Positions 1 through 8,584 of a stretch of DNA of 64,000 bases are shown here, piece by piece. The stretch is taken from NCBI RefSeq assembly GCF_037081835.1, contig NZ_CP146516.1, forward strand, positions 1,821,501 through 1,885,500, in the 5' to 3' direction. Each line of letters starts with the position of its first letter. The stretch's first letter is position 1. Under the pieces are notes generated by a model, which made no database searches, was not told the origin of the DNA, and saw only the letters and a program-made list of their open reading frames with translations. The stretch comes from Spirobacillus cienkowskii. GTDB lineage: Bacteria; Bdellovibrionota_B; Oligoflexia; Silvanigrellales; Silvanigrellaceae. Position numbers and translations under genes: made by a program.

Positions 1-167
1 GATGCTAAATCTGCTAAAAAAAGATGCGGAGCTGCAATTCCCACTTCAAGCTTTAACTTCTGAGAAGACAATAAATTTGCTAACTGCAAAAAATCAGTGC
101 TTGCTGATGATGGCGTTTTAAACATTTTCCAATTGCCAATAATTATTTTTTCTCTTACCAAAGACAT
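1..167 (-). CDS. tpiA: Triosephosphate isomerase, N-terminal part (runs off the window)
   Basis: Glycolytic enzyme interconverting dihydroxyacetone phosphate and glyceraldehyde 3-phosphate in the cytoplasm. Reading the complement from the ATG at 167 gives MSLVREKIIIGNWKMFKT and continues open to the window edge for 55 codons. The IIGNWKMFK segment is the N-terminal TIM signature and carries the catalytic Asn and Lys. An AGAGGT ribosome-binding site lies just upstream. It follows pgk on the same strand after a 56-base gap, the common pgk-tpiA glycolytic order, so the two are probably co-transcribed. The catalytic His and Glu regions lie outside the window, so only the start is seen. Confidence 0.88.
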   Translation of the reverse strand, partial: MSLVREKIIIGNWKMFKTPSSASTDFLQLANLLSSQKLKLEVGIAAPHLFLADLA

Positions 168-223
168 GCAGACCTCTAAAATTTAAAATAAATATTTTTA
201 AAATTTACAAACCAACCAAGCAG

Positions 224-1432
224 TTACTTAACTCTTAAGACACGAATTCCAGGTAACTCTTTACCTTCTAATAATTCCATACTGGCACCACCACCCGTCG
301 AAACATGTGTGACTTTGTCTGCTAATTTGAATTTGGTAATTGCCGCAGCAGAATCTCCGCCACCAACAATTGTGGTACCAACACATTCGCTGAGCGCTTT
401 TGCCACTTCTTTTGTGCCATTTGCAAATGCATCCATTTCAAACACACCCATTGGACCATTCCACACAACGACTTTGCTATTTTTTATCACTTCGGCAAAA
501 TTTTGTGCACTGCGTGAACCAATATCTAACCCCATTAATCCATCAGGAATATCAGCAGTATTAATGACAACTGGTTTGGAATTTTCTGAAAACTCTGTGG
601 CACAAATATGATCTTCTGGCAAATAAATTTTTACATTTCTTTGTTCAGCCGCTTTAAAAATTTCTGCCACTAATGGCAATTTGTCCAATTCAACCCGAGA
701 ATTTCCAACATTTCTCCCTTTAAATTTTAAAAAAGTGTAAGCCATAGCTCCACCAATAATCATATTATTTGCAATCGTGGTAAATTTTCTTAAAATTTCA
801 ATCTTATCTGAAACTTTAGCGCCACCAAAAATTGCGGTCACAGGCGGTTTCGGAGCACGAAAAGCATCTTCAAGAAACTGAATTTCTTTTGTCACTAAAA
901 ATCCCGCGGCCCTGCGGTCTGCAGGAAAACATTCTGGAACAGCAAACATCGAAGCATCTGCCCTATGACTTGTGCCAAATGCATCATTGACATAAAAGTT
1001 TGCAAACTCTGCTAATTTATTCGCAAACGAAAGATTTCCTGCTTGTTCTTCTTTATAAAAACGCAAATTTTCAAGAAGAATCATTTGACTAGGTTTCATG
1101 TCATAAACAATTTTTTTAAAACCATCTTCCAAATAGTCTTGGCAAAAAATTACTTCAATATTTAATAGTTCTGCCATTCGCGCCCCAATAGGAGCGAGAG
1201 AAAATTCTTGTTCAAAGCCTGCACCTTTGGGGCGACCCAAATGTGAACATGCTATAATTTTAATATTTTTTTCTAGTAACCATTTTATCGTTGGTATGGC
1301 TGCCAAGATTCGCGTTTCGTCAGTAATTTTTCCGTTTTTTAATGGTACATTGAAATCAAGACGCAAAAAAACAACTGGCTGACTCTCTGTTGCAAACTTT
1401 AAATCTTCTAAAACACGAATGCGATTTTGCAT
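224..1432 (-). CDS. pgk: Phosphoglycerate kinase
   Basis: Transfers phosphate from 1,3-bisphosphoglycerate to ADP in lower glycolysis (cytoplasm). The 402-residue product has the usual family length. N-terminal substrate-binding motifs are visible: RLDFNVPL near residue 24 and the CSHLGRPKG loop near residue 61, then LLENLRFYKEE and NDAFGTSHRADAS. In the C-terminal nucleotide domain are FGGAKVSDKI, WNGPMGVFE and the glycine-rich VGGGDSAAAI segment, followed by STGGGASMELLEG. AGAGGA lies about 10 bases before the ATG. Downstream on the same strand is tpiA; the divergent neighbour is manC. Nothing looks truncated. Confidence 0.97.
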   Translation of the reverse strand: MQNRIRVLEDLKFATESQPVVFLRLDFNVPLKNGKITDETRILAAIPTIKWLLEKNIKIIACSHLGRPKGAGFEQEFSLAPIGARMAELLNIEVIFCQDYLEDGFKKIVYDMKPSQMILLENLRFYKEEQAGNLSFANKLAEFANFYVNDAFGTSHRADASMFAVPECFPADRRAAGFLVTKEIQFLEDAFRAPKPPVTAIFGGAKVSDKIEILRKFTTIANNMIIGGAMAYTFLKFKGRNVGNSRVELDKLPLVAEIFKAAEQRNVKIYLPEDHICATEFSENSKPVVINTADIPDGLMGLDIGSRSAQNFAEVIKNSKVVVWNGPMGVFEMDAFANGTKEVAKALSECVGTTIVGGGDSAAAITKFKLADKVTHVSTGGGASMELLEGKELPGIRVLRVK

Positions 1433-1607
1433 ATGTGAACATCCTCTTCAGTAAAACTCAAGCTCATAAAACCACAGAAAGTAAAGAACTGTTCATGCAA
1501 TTTGTCAAACAGTTGTGAATTAAGCTGCACTATGCGAAAACACTCGAGTACACCATGAATGTTAAAGCGAAACTGCTGAAAACAGCATGCTTTGGGAGGC
1601 TTTTAAA

Positions 1608-2714
1608 TTGAAACAAGAACTCTTTCAAAAAGATCCAAATGTTTATTCTTTAATTTTAAGCGGTGGCTCAGGAACACGGCTCTGGCCTTTATCGCGCAAA
1701 ACATTTCCAAAACAATTTTTAGCACTTGGCAATAACCAAAAAAGTCTTCTGCAATTAACGGTCGATCGCATTAAAAATATTACAATTCAAGAAAATCGTT
1801 GGCTTATCACTACTCAAGTGCAAGAAAAACTGTGTCATAAACAAGTTCAAAATCAAGTATCTCGTTTTATTATTGAGCCAGAGCCTCGCAATACGGCACC
1901 TGCAATTGCCTTAGGCGCCTGGGAATTACTAAAAGAAAATCCCAATTCTATTATGGTGATTATTTCCTCCGACCACTCCATTCAAAATGTTCGATCTTTT
2001 GAACAAACAATATTAGATGCCATACAACTTGCAAAAAATAACTTTTTTGTGACTGTAGGAATTCAGCCAACACATCCGGCAACGGGTTTTGGCTACATTG
2101 AAAAGGGTCTTCCTCTCGATAGCTCGGGAAATATTATTTCTCCACAAAAGCTGAACGAAGTTAATGCCGCAGGCTATAGCGTGAGAAGCTTTCGAGAAAA
2201 ACCCAATTTAGCCGCTGCTGAACAGTTTTTGCGCACACAAAAATATTTATGGAATGCAGGCATCTTTGTTTGGAAAACAAAAACATTTTGGAATGCGTTT
2301 TCTCATCTACAACCAGAAATTGCAAATGCAATTGAATCTATGACACCAACCAATGCAAAAGATGTTTATGCTTTAATAGACAAAATACCCATTGATGTTG
2401 CCTTTCTCGAACAAACAAGTCACGTTGCGTGTATTCCAGCGCATTTTGATTGGAACGACATTGGTTCTTGGTCTGCTGTGCGAGAATGTTTTGAACAAGA
2501 TAACGCTGGCAACAAAGTAACGGGCGATGTTTACACCCATGAAACTAAAAATAGTTTAATTCATACAACAGGTCCTTTTGTTTCGGTTATTGGCATGGAC
2601 AATGTCGCAGTGGTTGCAACCCATGACGCAATTTTAGTAATGCCGTTATCTCGAAGCGAAGACGTTAAAAAGGTTGTTCAACACCTAGAATTAAAAAATA
2701 AAAATCTACTTTAA
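1608..2714 (+). CDS. manC: Mannose-1-phosphate guanylyltransferase
   Basis: Makes GDP-mannose from mannose 1-phosphate and GTP for cell-surface polysaccharides. The nucleotidyltransferase signature GGSGTRLWPLSRKTFPKQF lies about 18 residues in; EPRNTAPAIALGAWEL, the SSDH metal-binding motif, FREKP, WNAGIFVW and DWNDIGSW follow in family order. About 368 residues long, so it is the single-domain form without the phosphomannose isomerase cupin of bifunctional ManC/AlgA. I chose the TTG at 1608 because GGGAGG at 1594-1599 is correctly spaced for it; an in-frame ATG at 1587 lies upstream of that site and lacks one. It is divergent from pgk and 24 bases ahead of hemE. Confidence 0.9.
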   Translation: MKQELFQKDPNVYSLILSGGSGTRLWPLSRKTFPKQFLALGNNQKSLLQLTVDRIKNITIQENRWLITTQVQEKLCHKQVQNQVSRFIIEPEPRNTAPAIALGAWELLKENPNSIMVIISSDHSIQNVRSFEQTILDAIQLAKNNFFVTVGIQPTHPATGFGYIEKGLPLDSSGNIISPQKLNEVNAAGYSVRSFREKPNLAAAEQFLRTQKYLWNAGIFVWKTKTFWNAFSHLQPEIANAIESMTPTNAKDVYALIDKIPIDVAFLEQTSHVACIPAHFDWNDIGSWSAVRECFEQDNAGNKVTGDVYTHETKNSLIHTTGPFVSVIGMDNVAVVATHDAILVMPLSRSEDVKKVVQHLELKNKNLL

Positions 2715-2738
2715 ATAATTGTGAATTTTGGAGATCCT

Positions 2739-3782
2739 ATGGAAAAAATCCTACTTGAAGCCGCTCAAGGAAAAAAAACCAAAAACATACCCATCTGGCT
2801 CATGCGTCAAGCAGGTCGTTATCTTCCAGAGTACCAAGAGTATCGCAAAAAATACAACACCCTAAAAATGTTTCAAACACCAGAAATTGCATCTGAAATA
2901 ACGTTACAACCTTTACGACGTTTTCCTCTAGATGGGGCTATTTTGTATGCAGATATTCTACTTATTCCCGATGCAATGGGGTTACAATTATCATTTGTCG
3001 AAAAAGAAGGACCACGGTTTGCCAAAACCATTCGCTCAAAAAATGATTTATTATCCATTCTTCCGCTTGCAGAAAATCTCGAAAAATTAATCACAAAGTT
3101 GAATTATGTTGCTGAAACGCTTGATATTGTAAAAAGCAAAATATCTTCTTCAACCACACTGATTGGCTTTGCTGGCGCTCCATTTACCGTTGCGAGCTAC
3201 ATGATTGAAGGAGGCGGTTCTGCAAAAAATGATTTTTTTCATAGTAAAAAATTAATGTTTGAAGACCCTGAGACCTTTCATCAATTGATGCAACTCATCA
3301 CCAATGCAACGATTGCCTATTTAAAAATGCAAATTGATGCAGGTGCCGAAGTTGTGCAAATTTTTGAAAGCTGGTCTGGAGCATTATCGCCCGCTCAATA
3401 CAGAGAATTCTGCTTGCCATATGCTCAAAAAATCATTTCTGAAATAAAACCAATGGTGCCTGTCATTCATTTTTTAGGCCAAGGGGCTGCGTTACTTCCT
3501 GAAGTGATTTTAACGCAACCAAGTGTCTACGGAGTCGATTGGCGACAAGATCTTGCTCAAGTTTCTTCTACCTTTAAAAATACCGGAATAGCGCTACAAG
3601 GCAATCTTGATCCATTGTTACTGTATGCACCCAAAAAACTTTTAGAACAAAATGCCAAGCACTGCTTAACAATAGGTGCTCAACATCCGCATGGTTATAT
3701 TTTTAATCTTGGGCATGGCTGTACACCCCAAACTCCTATTGAAAACGTTGAATTTCTGGTTAATTTGGTTAAAAATTTTTAA
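2739..3782 (+). CDS. hemE: Uroporphyrinogen decarboxylase
   Basis: Decarboxylates uroporphyrinogen III to coproporphyrinogen III in haem synthesis. The N-terminal PIWLMRQAGRYLPEYQ is the family signature with the substrate-binding Arg residues. It is followed by LQPLRRFPLDGAILYADIL with the key Asp, GFAGAPFTVASYMIEGGGS, VQIFESWSGALSP and a C-terminal FNLGHGCTPQTP motif with the conserved His. Starting from the ATG at 2739 gives 347 residues, typical for HemE; TTGGAG lies immediately upstream. A GTG at 2721 would add six residues before that binding site. No other haem genes are adjacent. Confidence 0.95.
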   Translation: MEKILLEAAQGKKTKNIPIWLMRQAGRYLPEYQEYRKKYNTLKMFQTPEIASEITLQPLRRFPLDGAILYADILLIPDAMGLQLSFVEKEGPRFAKTIRSKNDLLSILPLAENLEKLITKLNYVAETLDIVKSKISSSTTLIGFAGAPFTVASYMIEGGGSAKNDFFHSKKLMFEDPETFHQLMQLITNATIAYLKMQIDAGAEVVQIFESWSGALSPAQYREFCLPYAQKIISEIKPMVPVIHFLGQGAALLPEVILTQPSVYGVDWRQDLAQVSSTFKNTGIALQGNLDPLLLYAPKKLLEQNAKHCLTIGAQHPHGYIFNLGHGCTPQTPIENVEFLVNLVKNF

Positions 3783-3810
3783 ATTAAAGTCACTATTGAA
3801 AGGAAGTCTA

Positions 3811-5625
3811 ATGCAAAATGCTCAGCATATAAAAAAACGACACGAAGTGGCTACAGAAGAAACCTGGGATTTATCAGATTTATTTATAAATTTTGATGAC
3901 TGGGAAAAAAATTTTTTACAACTTCCAACTGAAATTGAATTAGAAAAAGAAATTCAAAATAAATATAAAAATAAGCTATCTTCTTCTCCAGATGTACTAA
4001 TAAATTGCTTAAAATTTCAAGAAACCTTATCACGAAAATTAGAAAATCTTTTTGTATATGCTTCACTCCGGGGCACCGAAGACACAGGTAACAACAAAGC
4101 AACCGAAGCCGTTGGTAAAATTGAAAATAAAATGGCTTTGTTAACTTCTAAGTTTGCGTTTCTAAACCCAGAAATTCTTAAAATTCAAAACCTAGAAAAG
4201 TGGATCTTAAAAGAACCGCTTTCTGATTATCATTTTCAATTGAGCGAACTCCTCAGAAACAAAAAACATATTTTGTCTGAACAAGAAGAAGCTATTCTTG
4301 CAAGAGTTTCTGTGCCATTAAATAATTTTAATGAAATTCACGGTAAGTGGAATGACGCAGACCTAAAGTTTATGCCAGCCTTAGACTCTTTAGGCAAAGA
4401 AAATATTGTGTCGAATTCTAGATATTCTTTAAATTTACAATCTCAAGATCGCACTCTGCGCCAAAATACGTTTCAGTCTTATTATCAAGAAATTGCAAAA
4501 TGGCGCAATACAATGACTTCAAATTATTATGGCAATATGCTTTCGGGGTCGACAGTAGCACGTATTCGAAATTTTACGGGATATCTTGAAGCAGAGCTAT
4601 TTCAAGACAATATCCCAGTTGCAATTTATGATAACCTCATTGCCGAAGTTAAAAAGAATTTAAGTTTACTGCATCGCAGTATGCAACTTAGAAAGAAAAT
4701 TTTAGGTATAGATGCTGTTTTTCCATATGACAGAAATGTTTCTTTATATGAAAGTAAAGAACAAAATACCTTTAGTTGGGAACAAGGCCGCGACTTGGTA
4801 CTGCAAGCCATTGCCCCACTTGGACAAGAATACGTTGACATTGCAACCAAAGGCTTAACGAAAGAACGGTGGATTGATCGTGCCGAAAACGAAGGCAAAC
4901 GCTCTGGGGCATTTTCTTGGGGTACTTATGATTCACGTCCCTACATTTTACAAACATGGAATGGAACATTAGGCGATGTCTACACGTTAGCGCACGAACT
5001 TGGGCATTCTATGCATACATATTTTAGTAACAAAACCCAACCTTATCATTGTGCGCATTATACAATTTTTGTTGCAGAAGTTGCAAGCACCTTAAATGAG
5101 GCTTTATTAAGTAGTTACATTATTAAAAATAAAAAGGGCAGCGAACTTGCTAAATGCGTTCTCTCCGAAAACCTCGAAAACTTTGAAGGCACAGTGCTGC
5201 GACAAACACTTTTTGCGGCTTTTGAAAGAGAAGCAGCAAAAATCGTTGACCAAGATGAAACTTTTACGCCTGAAAAACTCGAAAACATTTATTTTACTTT
5301 AAATAAAGAATGGTATGGCAAAGAGTCGGCTTACCCCGATTTCATAAAACACGAATGGATGCGCATTCCGCATTTTTATTCTGCTTTTTATGTTTATAAG
5401 TATGCAACAAGCTACTGCGCTTCATTAGCTCTTGCCGAAGAATTTGAAAAAAACGCTCTAAAAGCCAGAGAATCTGTGTTTAAAATCTTAACCGCAGGGG
5501 GATCTCAATCGCCGCTTGCTATTTTAAAAGATGCTGGAATCGATTTTCTCACTCCCCACCCTGTTTCAAATGCATTTGCAAACTACAAAAAAAATATTGA
5601 ACTTGCAGAAAGAGAACTCTGTTAA
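3811..5625 (+). CDS. pepF: Oligoendopeptidase F (M3 metallopeptidase)
   Basis: Cytoplasmic zinc peptidase that degrades oligopeptides. The zinc-binding HExxH appears in LAHELGHSMHTYF, about two thirds into the protein, with the downstream glutamate in VAEVASTLNEALL. The family segment GAFSWGTYDSRPYIL precedes it and HEWMRIPHFYSAFYVYKYA follows. At 604 residues it matches PepF length. The ATG at 3811 is preceded by AAAGGAAG; the reading frame is open further upstream but that part overlaps hemE and is not coding. No signal peptide is seen. It follows hemE by 28 bases and may be co-transcribed with it. Confidence 0.92.
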   Translation: MQNAQHIKKRHEVATEETWDLSDLFINFDDWEKNFLQLPTEIELEKEIQNKYKNKLSSSPDVLINCLKFQETLSRKLENLFVYASLRGTEDTGNNKATEAVGKIENKMALLTSKFAFLNPEILKIQNLEKWILKEPLSDYHFQLSELLRNKKHILSEQEEAILARVSVPLNNFNEIHGKWNDADLKFMPALDSLGKENIVSNSRYSLNLQSQDRTLRQNTFQSYYQEIAKWRNTMTSNYYGNMLSGSTVARIRNFTGYLEAELFQDNIPVAIYDNLIAEVKKNLSLLHRSMQLRKKILGIDAVFPYDRNVSLYESKEQNTFSWEQGRDLVLQAIAPLGQEYVDIATKGLTKERWIDRAENEGKRSGAFSWGTYDSRPYILQTWNGTLGDVYTLAHELGHSMHTYFSNKTQPYHCAHYTIFVAEVASTLNEALLSSYIIKNKKGSELAKCVLSENLENFEGTVLRQTLFAAFEREAAKIVDQDETFTPEKLENIYFTLNKEWYGKESAYPDFIKHEWMRIPHFYSAFYVYKYATSYCASLALAEEFEKNALKARESVFKILTAGGSQSPLAILKDAGIDFLTPHPVSNAFANYKKNIELAERELC

Positions 5626-5742
5626 TAATTGTGCTTGTCGTAATAGTAAAGCTAGTTTAAGGACAAGTATTCAGTTTCGTCTTTCGCTTGTGATATCTTG
5701 CAAGTTTAGGGCTCATTTTTAATAATAACTGGGAGATAAGTA

Positions 5743-6606
5743 ATGATGACACAAAGCAAATACCAAGAAAAAATAACTCAAAGCGTAAACTTTCTAAAAG
5801 AATGGCACAACTCTGTTCCTGAAATTGGCATTGTGCTTGGGTCTGGGCTTTCTGATGCAATTCCTGGACTTTCAGAGATGAAAGGCATTCATTATTCTGA
5901 AATCCCTGGTTTTAAAAATTCGACAGTATTTGGACATACAGGCGATTTGCGGGTTGGGACTGTTTCTACAAAACTTTCAAATGGCTCTGTAAAATCACGG
6001 GAAATCGCATTTTTAAGAGGGAGAAATCATGCCTACGAAGGTCATGATGTCGGAGAAGTGGTGCACAATGTCAGAACACTCATTTCTTGGGGTGTTAAAG
6101 GTATCATATTGACAAATGCAGCAGGTTGTCTAAATACAGAGTGGGAATTGGGCAAAATGATGATTTTAACTGATCACATTAATGGCACAGGTTTGAGTCC
6201 TCTCAATGGCGAGTTTGGAAGAGGCTTTGGCGCACAATTTGTCGATCTGACAAGTTGTTATGACAAGTCTTGGCAAAAACATATTCAACAAATTGCGACA
6301 GAATTAAATCAAACAATTTATAGTGGAGTTTATTATGGTGTGCTAGGCGCTCATTATGAAACTCCTGCAGAAATTAAAATGTTTAAAAATTTTGGAGCCA
6401 GTGCAGTTGGTATGAGCACTGTTTTAGAAGCCATTGCAGCTCGACAACTTAAAGTCAAAGTTGCAGCAATCAGCAGTCTGACAAACTATGGTGCTGGACT
6501 CAAACACGAAGAACTGTCTCACGCAGAGGTGATGGATACCAACCAACGTTTTGCCTCGCAAACTGCTCAAGTTATTGTAAAAGCTTTAGCAACTTTAGAA
6601 ATTTAG
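5743..6606 (+). CDS. punA: Purine nucleoside phosphorylase (trimeric PNP family)
   Basis: Phosphorolysis of inosine and guanosine to free base plus ribose 1-phosphate. Family landmarks are GIVLGSGLSDAI near residue 28 (phosphate-binding Ser), GHTGDLRVG, the FLRGRNHAYEGHD His-rich loop, LTNAAGCLN, and AHYETPAEIKMFKNFGASAVGMSTVLEA, which contains the base-recognition Glu and the Met-Ser-Thr motif. SLTNYGAGL near the C-terminus includes the conserved Asn. The 287 residues are typical of the low-molecular-mass trimeric type, not the hexameric DeoD type. GGGAGA precedes the ATG. The next gene is hpt, so the pair forms a purine salvage unit. Confidence 0.9.
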   Translation: MMTQSKYQEKITQSVNFLKEWHNSVPEIGIVLGSGLSDAIPGLSEMKGIHYSEIPGFKNSTVFGHTGDLRVGTVSTKLSNGSVKSREIAFLRGRNHAYEGHDVGEVVHNVRTLISWGVKGIILTNAAGCLNTEWELGKMMILTDHINGTGLSPLNGEFGRGFGAQFVDLTSCYDKSWQKHIQQIATELNQTIYSGVYYGVLGAHYETPAEIKMFKNFGASAVGMSTVLEAIAARQLKVKVAAISSLTNYGAGLKHEELSHAEVMDTNQRFASQTAQVIVKALATLEI

Positions 6607-6631
6607 TTTTGATACGTGGAGTTTTTTTAAC

Positions 6632-7180
6632 ATGCAAATTGATATCAATGGTCAAGCCATGAATGTGAGTGTTCTTTTTAGCGAAACCGCAATTCGCGAT
6701 CGCATTAAAGAGTTAGCACAACAAATTAATCAGGATTACGGCAAAGAAGAGACACTCATTATATTGATTGTATTGCATGGGGCACTGATATTTGGTGCAG
6801 ATTTGGTGAGAAATCTAGAAATGCCAACAGAAATAGAAACTGTTCGCTTAAAAAGCTACGAAGGCATGCAGAGTTCAGGAAAAATTCAGCTTGTTGGTCA
6901 ACTTCCTAAATCACTAGAAAATAATCATGTTTTAATTATTGAAGATATTATTGATACAGGACGCTCGATCCATTTTCTTTTAAATGAACTCAAAAATTTC
7001 AATCCTAAATCTGTTAAAGTTTGCTCTTTACTCAACAAACCAGAAGCTCAAGAGTTTTCAATAAAAGCAGACTACTCAGGGTTTGACATTCAAAAACATT
7101 TTGTCATTGGCTATGGACTCGATTTAGATGGAAAATACAGAAATCTCCCTTACATTGCCAATCTTTCCAAATCAAGCTAA
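6632..7180 (+). CDS. hpt: Hypoxanthine phosphoribosyltransferase
   Basis: Converts hypoxanthine or guanine plus PRPP to IMP or GMP. The PRPP-binding loop is visible as VLIIEDIIDTGRS near residue 100, preceded by LHGALIFGADLVRNLEM and the flexible-loop segment RLKSYEGMQSSG. The C-terminal part has the family-like VIGYGLDLDGKYRNLPYI. At 182 residues the length is normal. It lies 25 bases after punA, whose reaction supplies the free bases, so the two genes act in sequence. A short perfect inverted repeat follows the stop codon. Confidence 0.93.
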   Translation: MQIDINGQAMNVSVLFSETAIRDRIKELAQQINQDYGKEETLIILIVLHGALIFGADLVRNLEMPTEIETVRLKSYEGMQSSGKIQLVGQLPKSLENNHVLIIEDIIDTGRSIHFLLNELKNFNPKSVKVCSLLNKPEAQEFSIKADYSGFDIQKHFVIGYGLDLDGKYRNLPYIANLSKSS

Positions 7181-7188
7181 CCAAAATT

Positions 7189-7208
7189 GTTGTCAAACTG
7201 TTGACAAC
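7189..7208. repeat. Inverted repeat after hpt
   Basis: A perfect 8-base inverted repeat, GTTGTCAA and TTGACAAC, with a 4-base loop, 9 bases after the hpt stop codon. It could be a weak terminator (the following sequence is A-rich, then four T) or an operator-like site in the leader of the next gene. The right arm also contains a TTGACA hexamer, but no good -10 box sits at the right distance. Confidence 0.5.
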
Positions 7209-7331
7209 CAAAAAAGTTTTTCAGCCCTTGGAATAAAAAAAAATAAAAAATAGTTTTAATATAGTGAGAGTCTGCATTCAGGAGCATGCTTTAAGTTTTT
7301 GAGTGAGACCCTTGGCATTTTTTATTTTTTA

Positions 7332-7353
7332 GTCCGTTGGAAAAAACCCGGAC
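7332..7353 (+). promoter_or_regulatory. Hairpin in the 5' leader of the small secreted protein
   Basis: GTCCG and CGGAC flank an inner GG/CC pair and an A-rich loop, ending a few bases before the GGGAGA ribosome-binding site of the gene at 7369. It may stabilise the mRNA or modulate translation. Only the potential structure is seen; no function is claimed. Confidence 0.3.
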
Positions 7354-7368
7354 ATAGGGAGAACTGTT

Positions 7369-7578
7369 ATGAAATTGATACCAAGTCTTTTATCGTCTGC
7401 TCTCGTTTTATCTCTAGTTGCTCCTGCCCTGGCAGAAACTGTAGCAACCTCTTCTGAAACTGTCGCATCTTCTGCTCCAGCAGCAACTCCAGCCGCGGCA
7501 ACTGCTGATACTAAAAAAGAGAAAAAAGCTAAGAAAGAAAAAAAGAAAAAAGCTAAGAAAGAAGGCGAAGCAAAATAA
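7369..7578 (+). CDS. Small secreted Ala/Thr- and Lys-rich protein
   Basis: I do not recognise the family. The 69-residue product starts with a clear Sec signal peptide: a Lys near the N-terminus, a hydrophobic stretch and an ALA-E type cleavage site near residue 22. The mature part has an Ala/Thr/Ser-rich segment, then a C-terminal third made almost wholly of Lys, Glu and Ala in KKEKKAKKEK-type repeats. A mature protein of under 50 residues with such a basic tail may bind nucleic acid, peptidoglycan or lipopolysaccharide, but this is inference. GGGAGA precedes the ATG, the leader is long (nearly 190 bases) and contains hairpins, and a strong terminator follows, so it is probably a monocistronic, well-expressed gene. 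Confidence 0.75.
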   Translation: MKLIPSLLSSALVLSLVAPALAETVATSSETVASSAPAATPAAATADTKKEKKAKKEKKKKAKKEGEAK

Positions 7579-7604
7579 TTTTTTCAAAATAGTTGCATCA
7601 ATTC

Positions 7605-7636
7605 AAAAAGCCTACACAATTAATGTAGGCTTTTTG
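7605..7636 (+). terminator. Rho-independent terminator
   Basis: AAAAAGCCTACA pairs with TGTAGGCTTTTT around an 8-base loop, ending in a T run. It is 27 bases after the stop of the small secreted protein gene. Confidence 0.9.
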
Positions 7637-7732
7637 ATTATTTTAAAGGATATCTTATAAATTTGCCTAATTGTATACAAATGTTAACAATATAATATAA
7701 TAATTTTATAGTTAGCAAAAAAGGAAGCAAAC

Positions 7733-8497
7733 ATGAATCAAGCTTTAATGATAAAAGTCGGTGCAAATATTAAAGATAACAAAGGACTTTCGCCAATATT
7801 TAACGATGACACCTATGAATATATTCCATCTCTTCTAGAACCTGATTTTAACACGAGTAAACATCACAACCACAGACATTATTCAAATATGTTATGTCAA
7901 AATAAAAATCTTCAAGACATGCATATGAGTTCTTTTGTAAACGAAGGAACAGGACATGTTGACCCTGAGTTTTACACATTTACCTATGGAGAAACTCGCA
8001 AACCTTATATCAACCTTTTAAAAAAACTGAGGGATGGAGACTTATTAGTATTTTTAATTACTTTACAAAAATACCTGCTAAAACAAGACAACTTTATCTT
8101 AACAGGCAATCCTCAATTGTTTGTTTTTGGTTTTTTTACAATTCAGGACTGGCAAAAAAATCTTTGCGAATTTGATGGGGATCTCAGTAATTTTAACTTA
8201 AATAACTTTGAAAAAACGTGTAATGAGCATATTATATATTCTTCAAAACATATTAAAACCCCAGATAATAAAAAATTATTTCTAATCCAAGGACAAAAAA
8301 ATAACTCAGTTTTATTCAAACATCCATTAAAAATTTCTCAAGAAGAAAAAATTCTTAATAAATATGTAAAAAATTGGGGAATAGAACAAGTTAACAAATC
8401 TTTGCAAGCACATTGGTGTAAAAATTTTGAAACCGTTAAATCAGAACTTTTCAAACATGGACAAGAAAATCGATGGGTTGAATGGGCTATACCTTAA
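7733..8497 (+). CDS. Nmad3-like protein (putative nucleotide-modification associated domain)
   Basis: The N-terminal KVGANIKDNKGLSPIF followed by DDTYEYIP resembles the start of the Nmad3 domain, in which a short motif precedes a 'SPIF-D-x-YEYIP' segment. HVDPEFYTFTYGE, LRDGDLLVFLITL and the VFGFFTI strand also fit the family pattern, as does the C-terminal LFKHPLKIS. Nmad3 was proposed from comparative genomics as linked to modified nucleotides in phages and bacteria; its reaction is not known to me. The protein is 254 residues, has no signal peptide and no partner gene for base modification nearby. The assignment rests on memory of the pattern and needs a profile search. Confidence 0.55.
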   Translation: MNQALMIKVGANIKDNKGLSPIFNDDTYEYIPSLLEPDFNTSKHHNHRHYSNMLCQNKNLQDMHMSSFVNEGTGHVDPEFYTFTYGETRKPYINLLKKLRDGDLLVFLITLQKYLLKQDNFILTGNPQLFVFGFFTIQDWQKNLCEFDGDLSNFNLNNFEKTCNEHIIYSSKHIKTPDNKKLFLIQGQKNNSVLFKHPLKISQEEKILNKYVKNWGIEQVNKSLQAHWCKNFETVKSELFKHGQENRWVEWAIP

Positions 8498-8584
8498 AAT
8501 TTAAGCAACTAATAAGAAAACTCAATTGACTTGCACTCCTCTTTTAAAAAAAATAAAAGAAATTATCTGCTAGGAGGCGGCATT

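Noticed and set aside
7733-8497. A prophage around the Nmad3-like gene
   Set aside because: Neighbours are housekeeping or secreted-protein genes; no integrase, structural or lysis gene is present and no attachment site repeat was seen.
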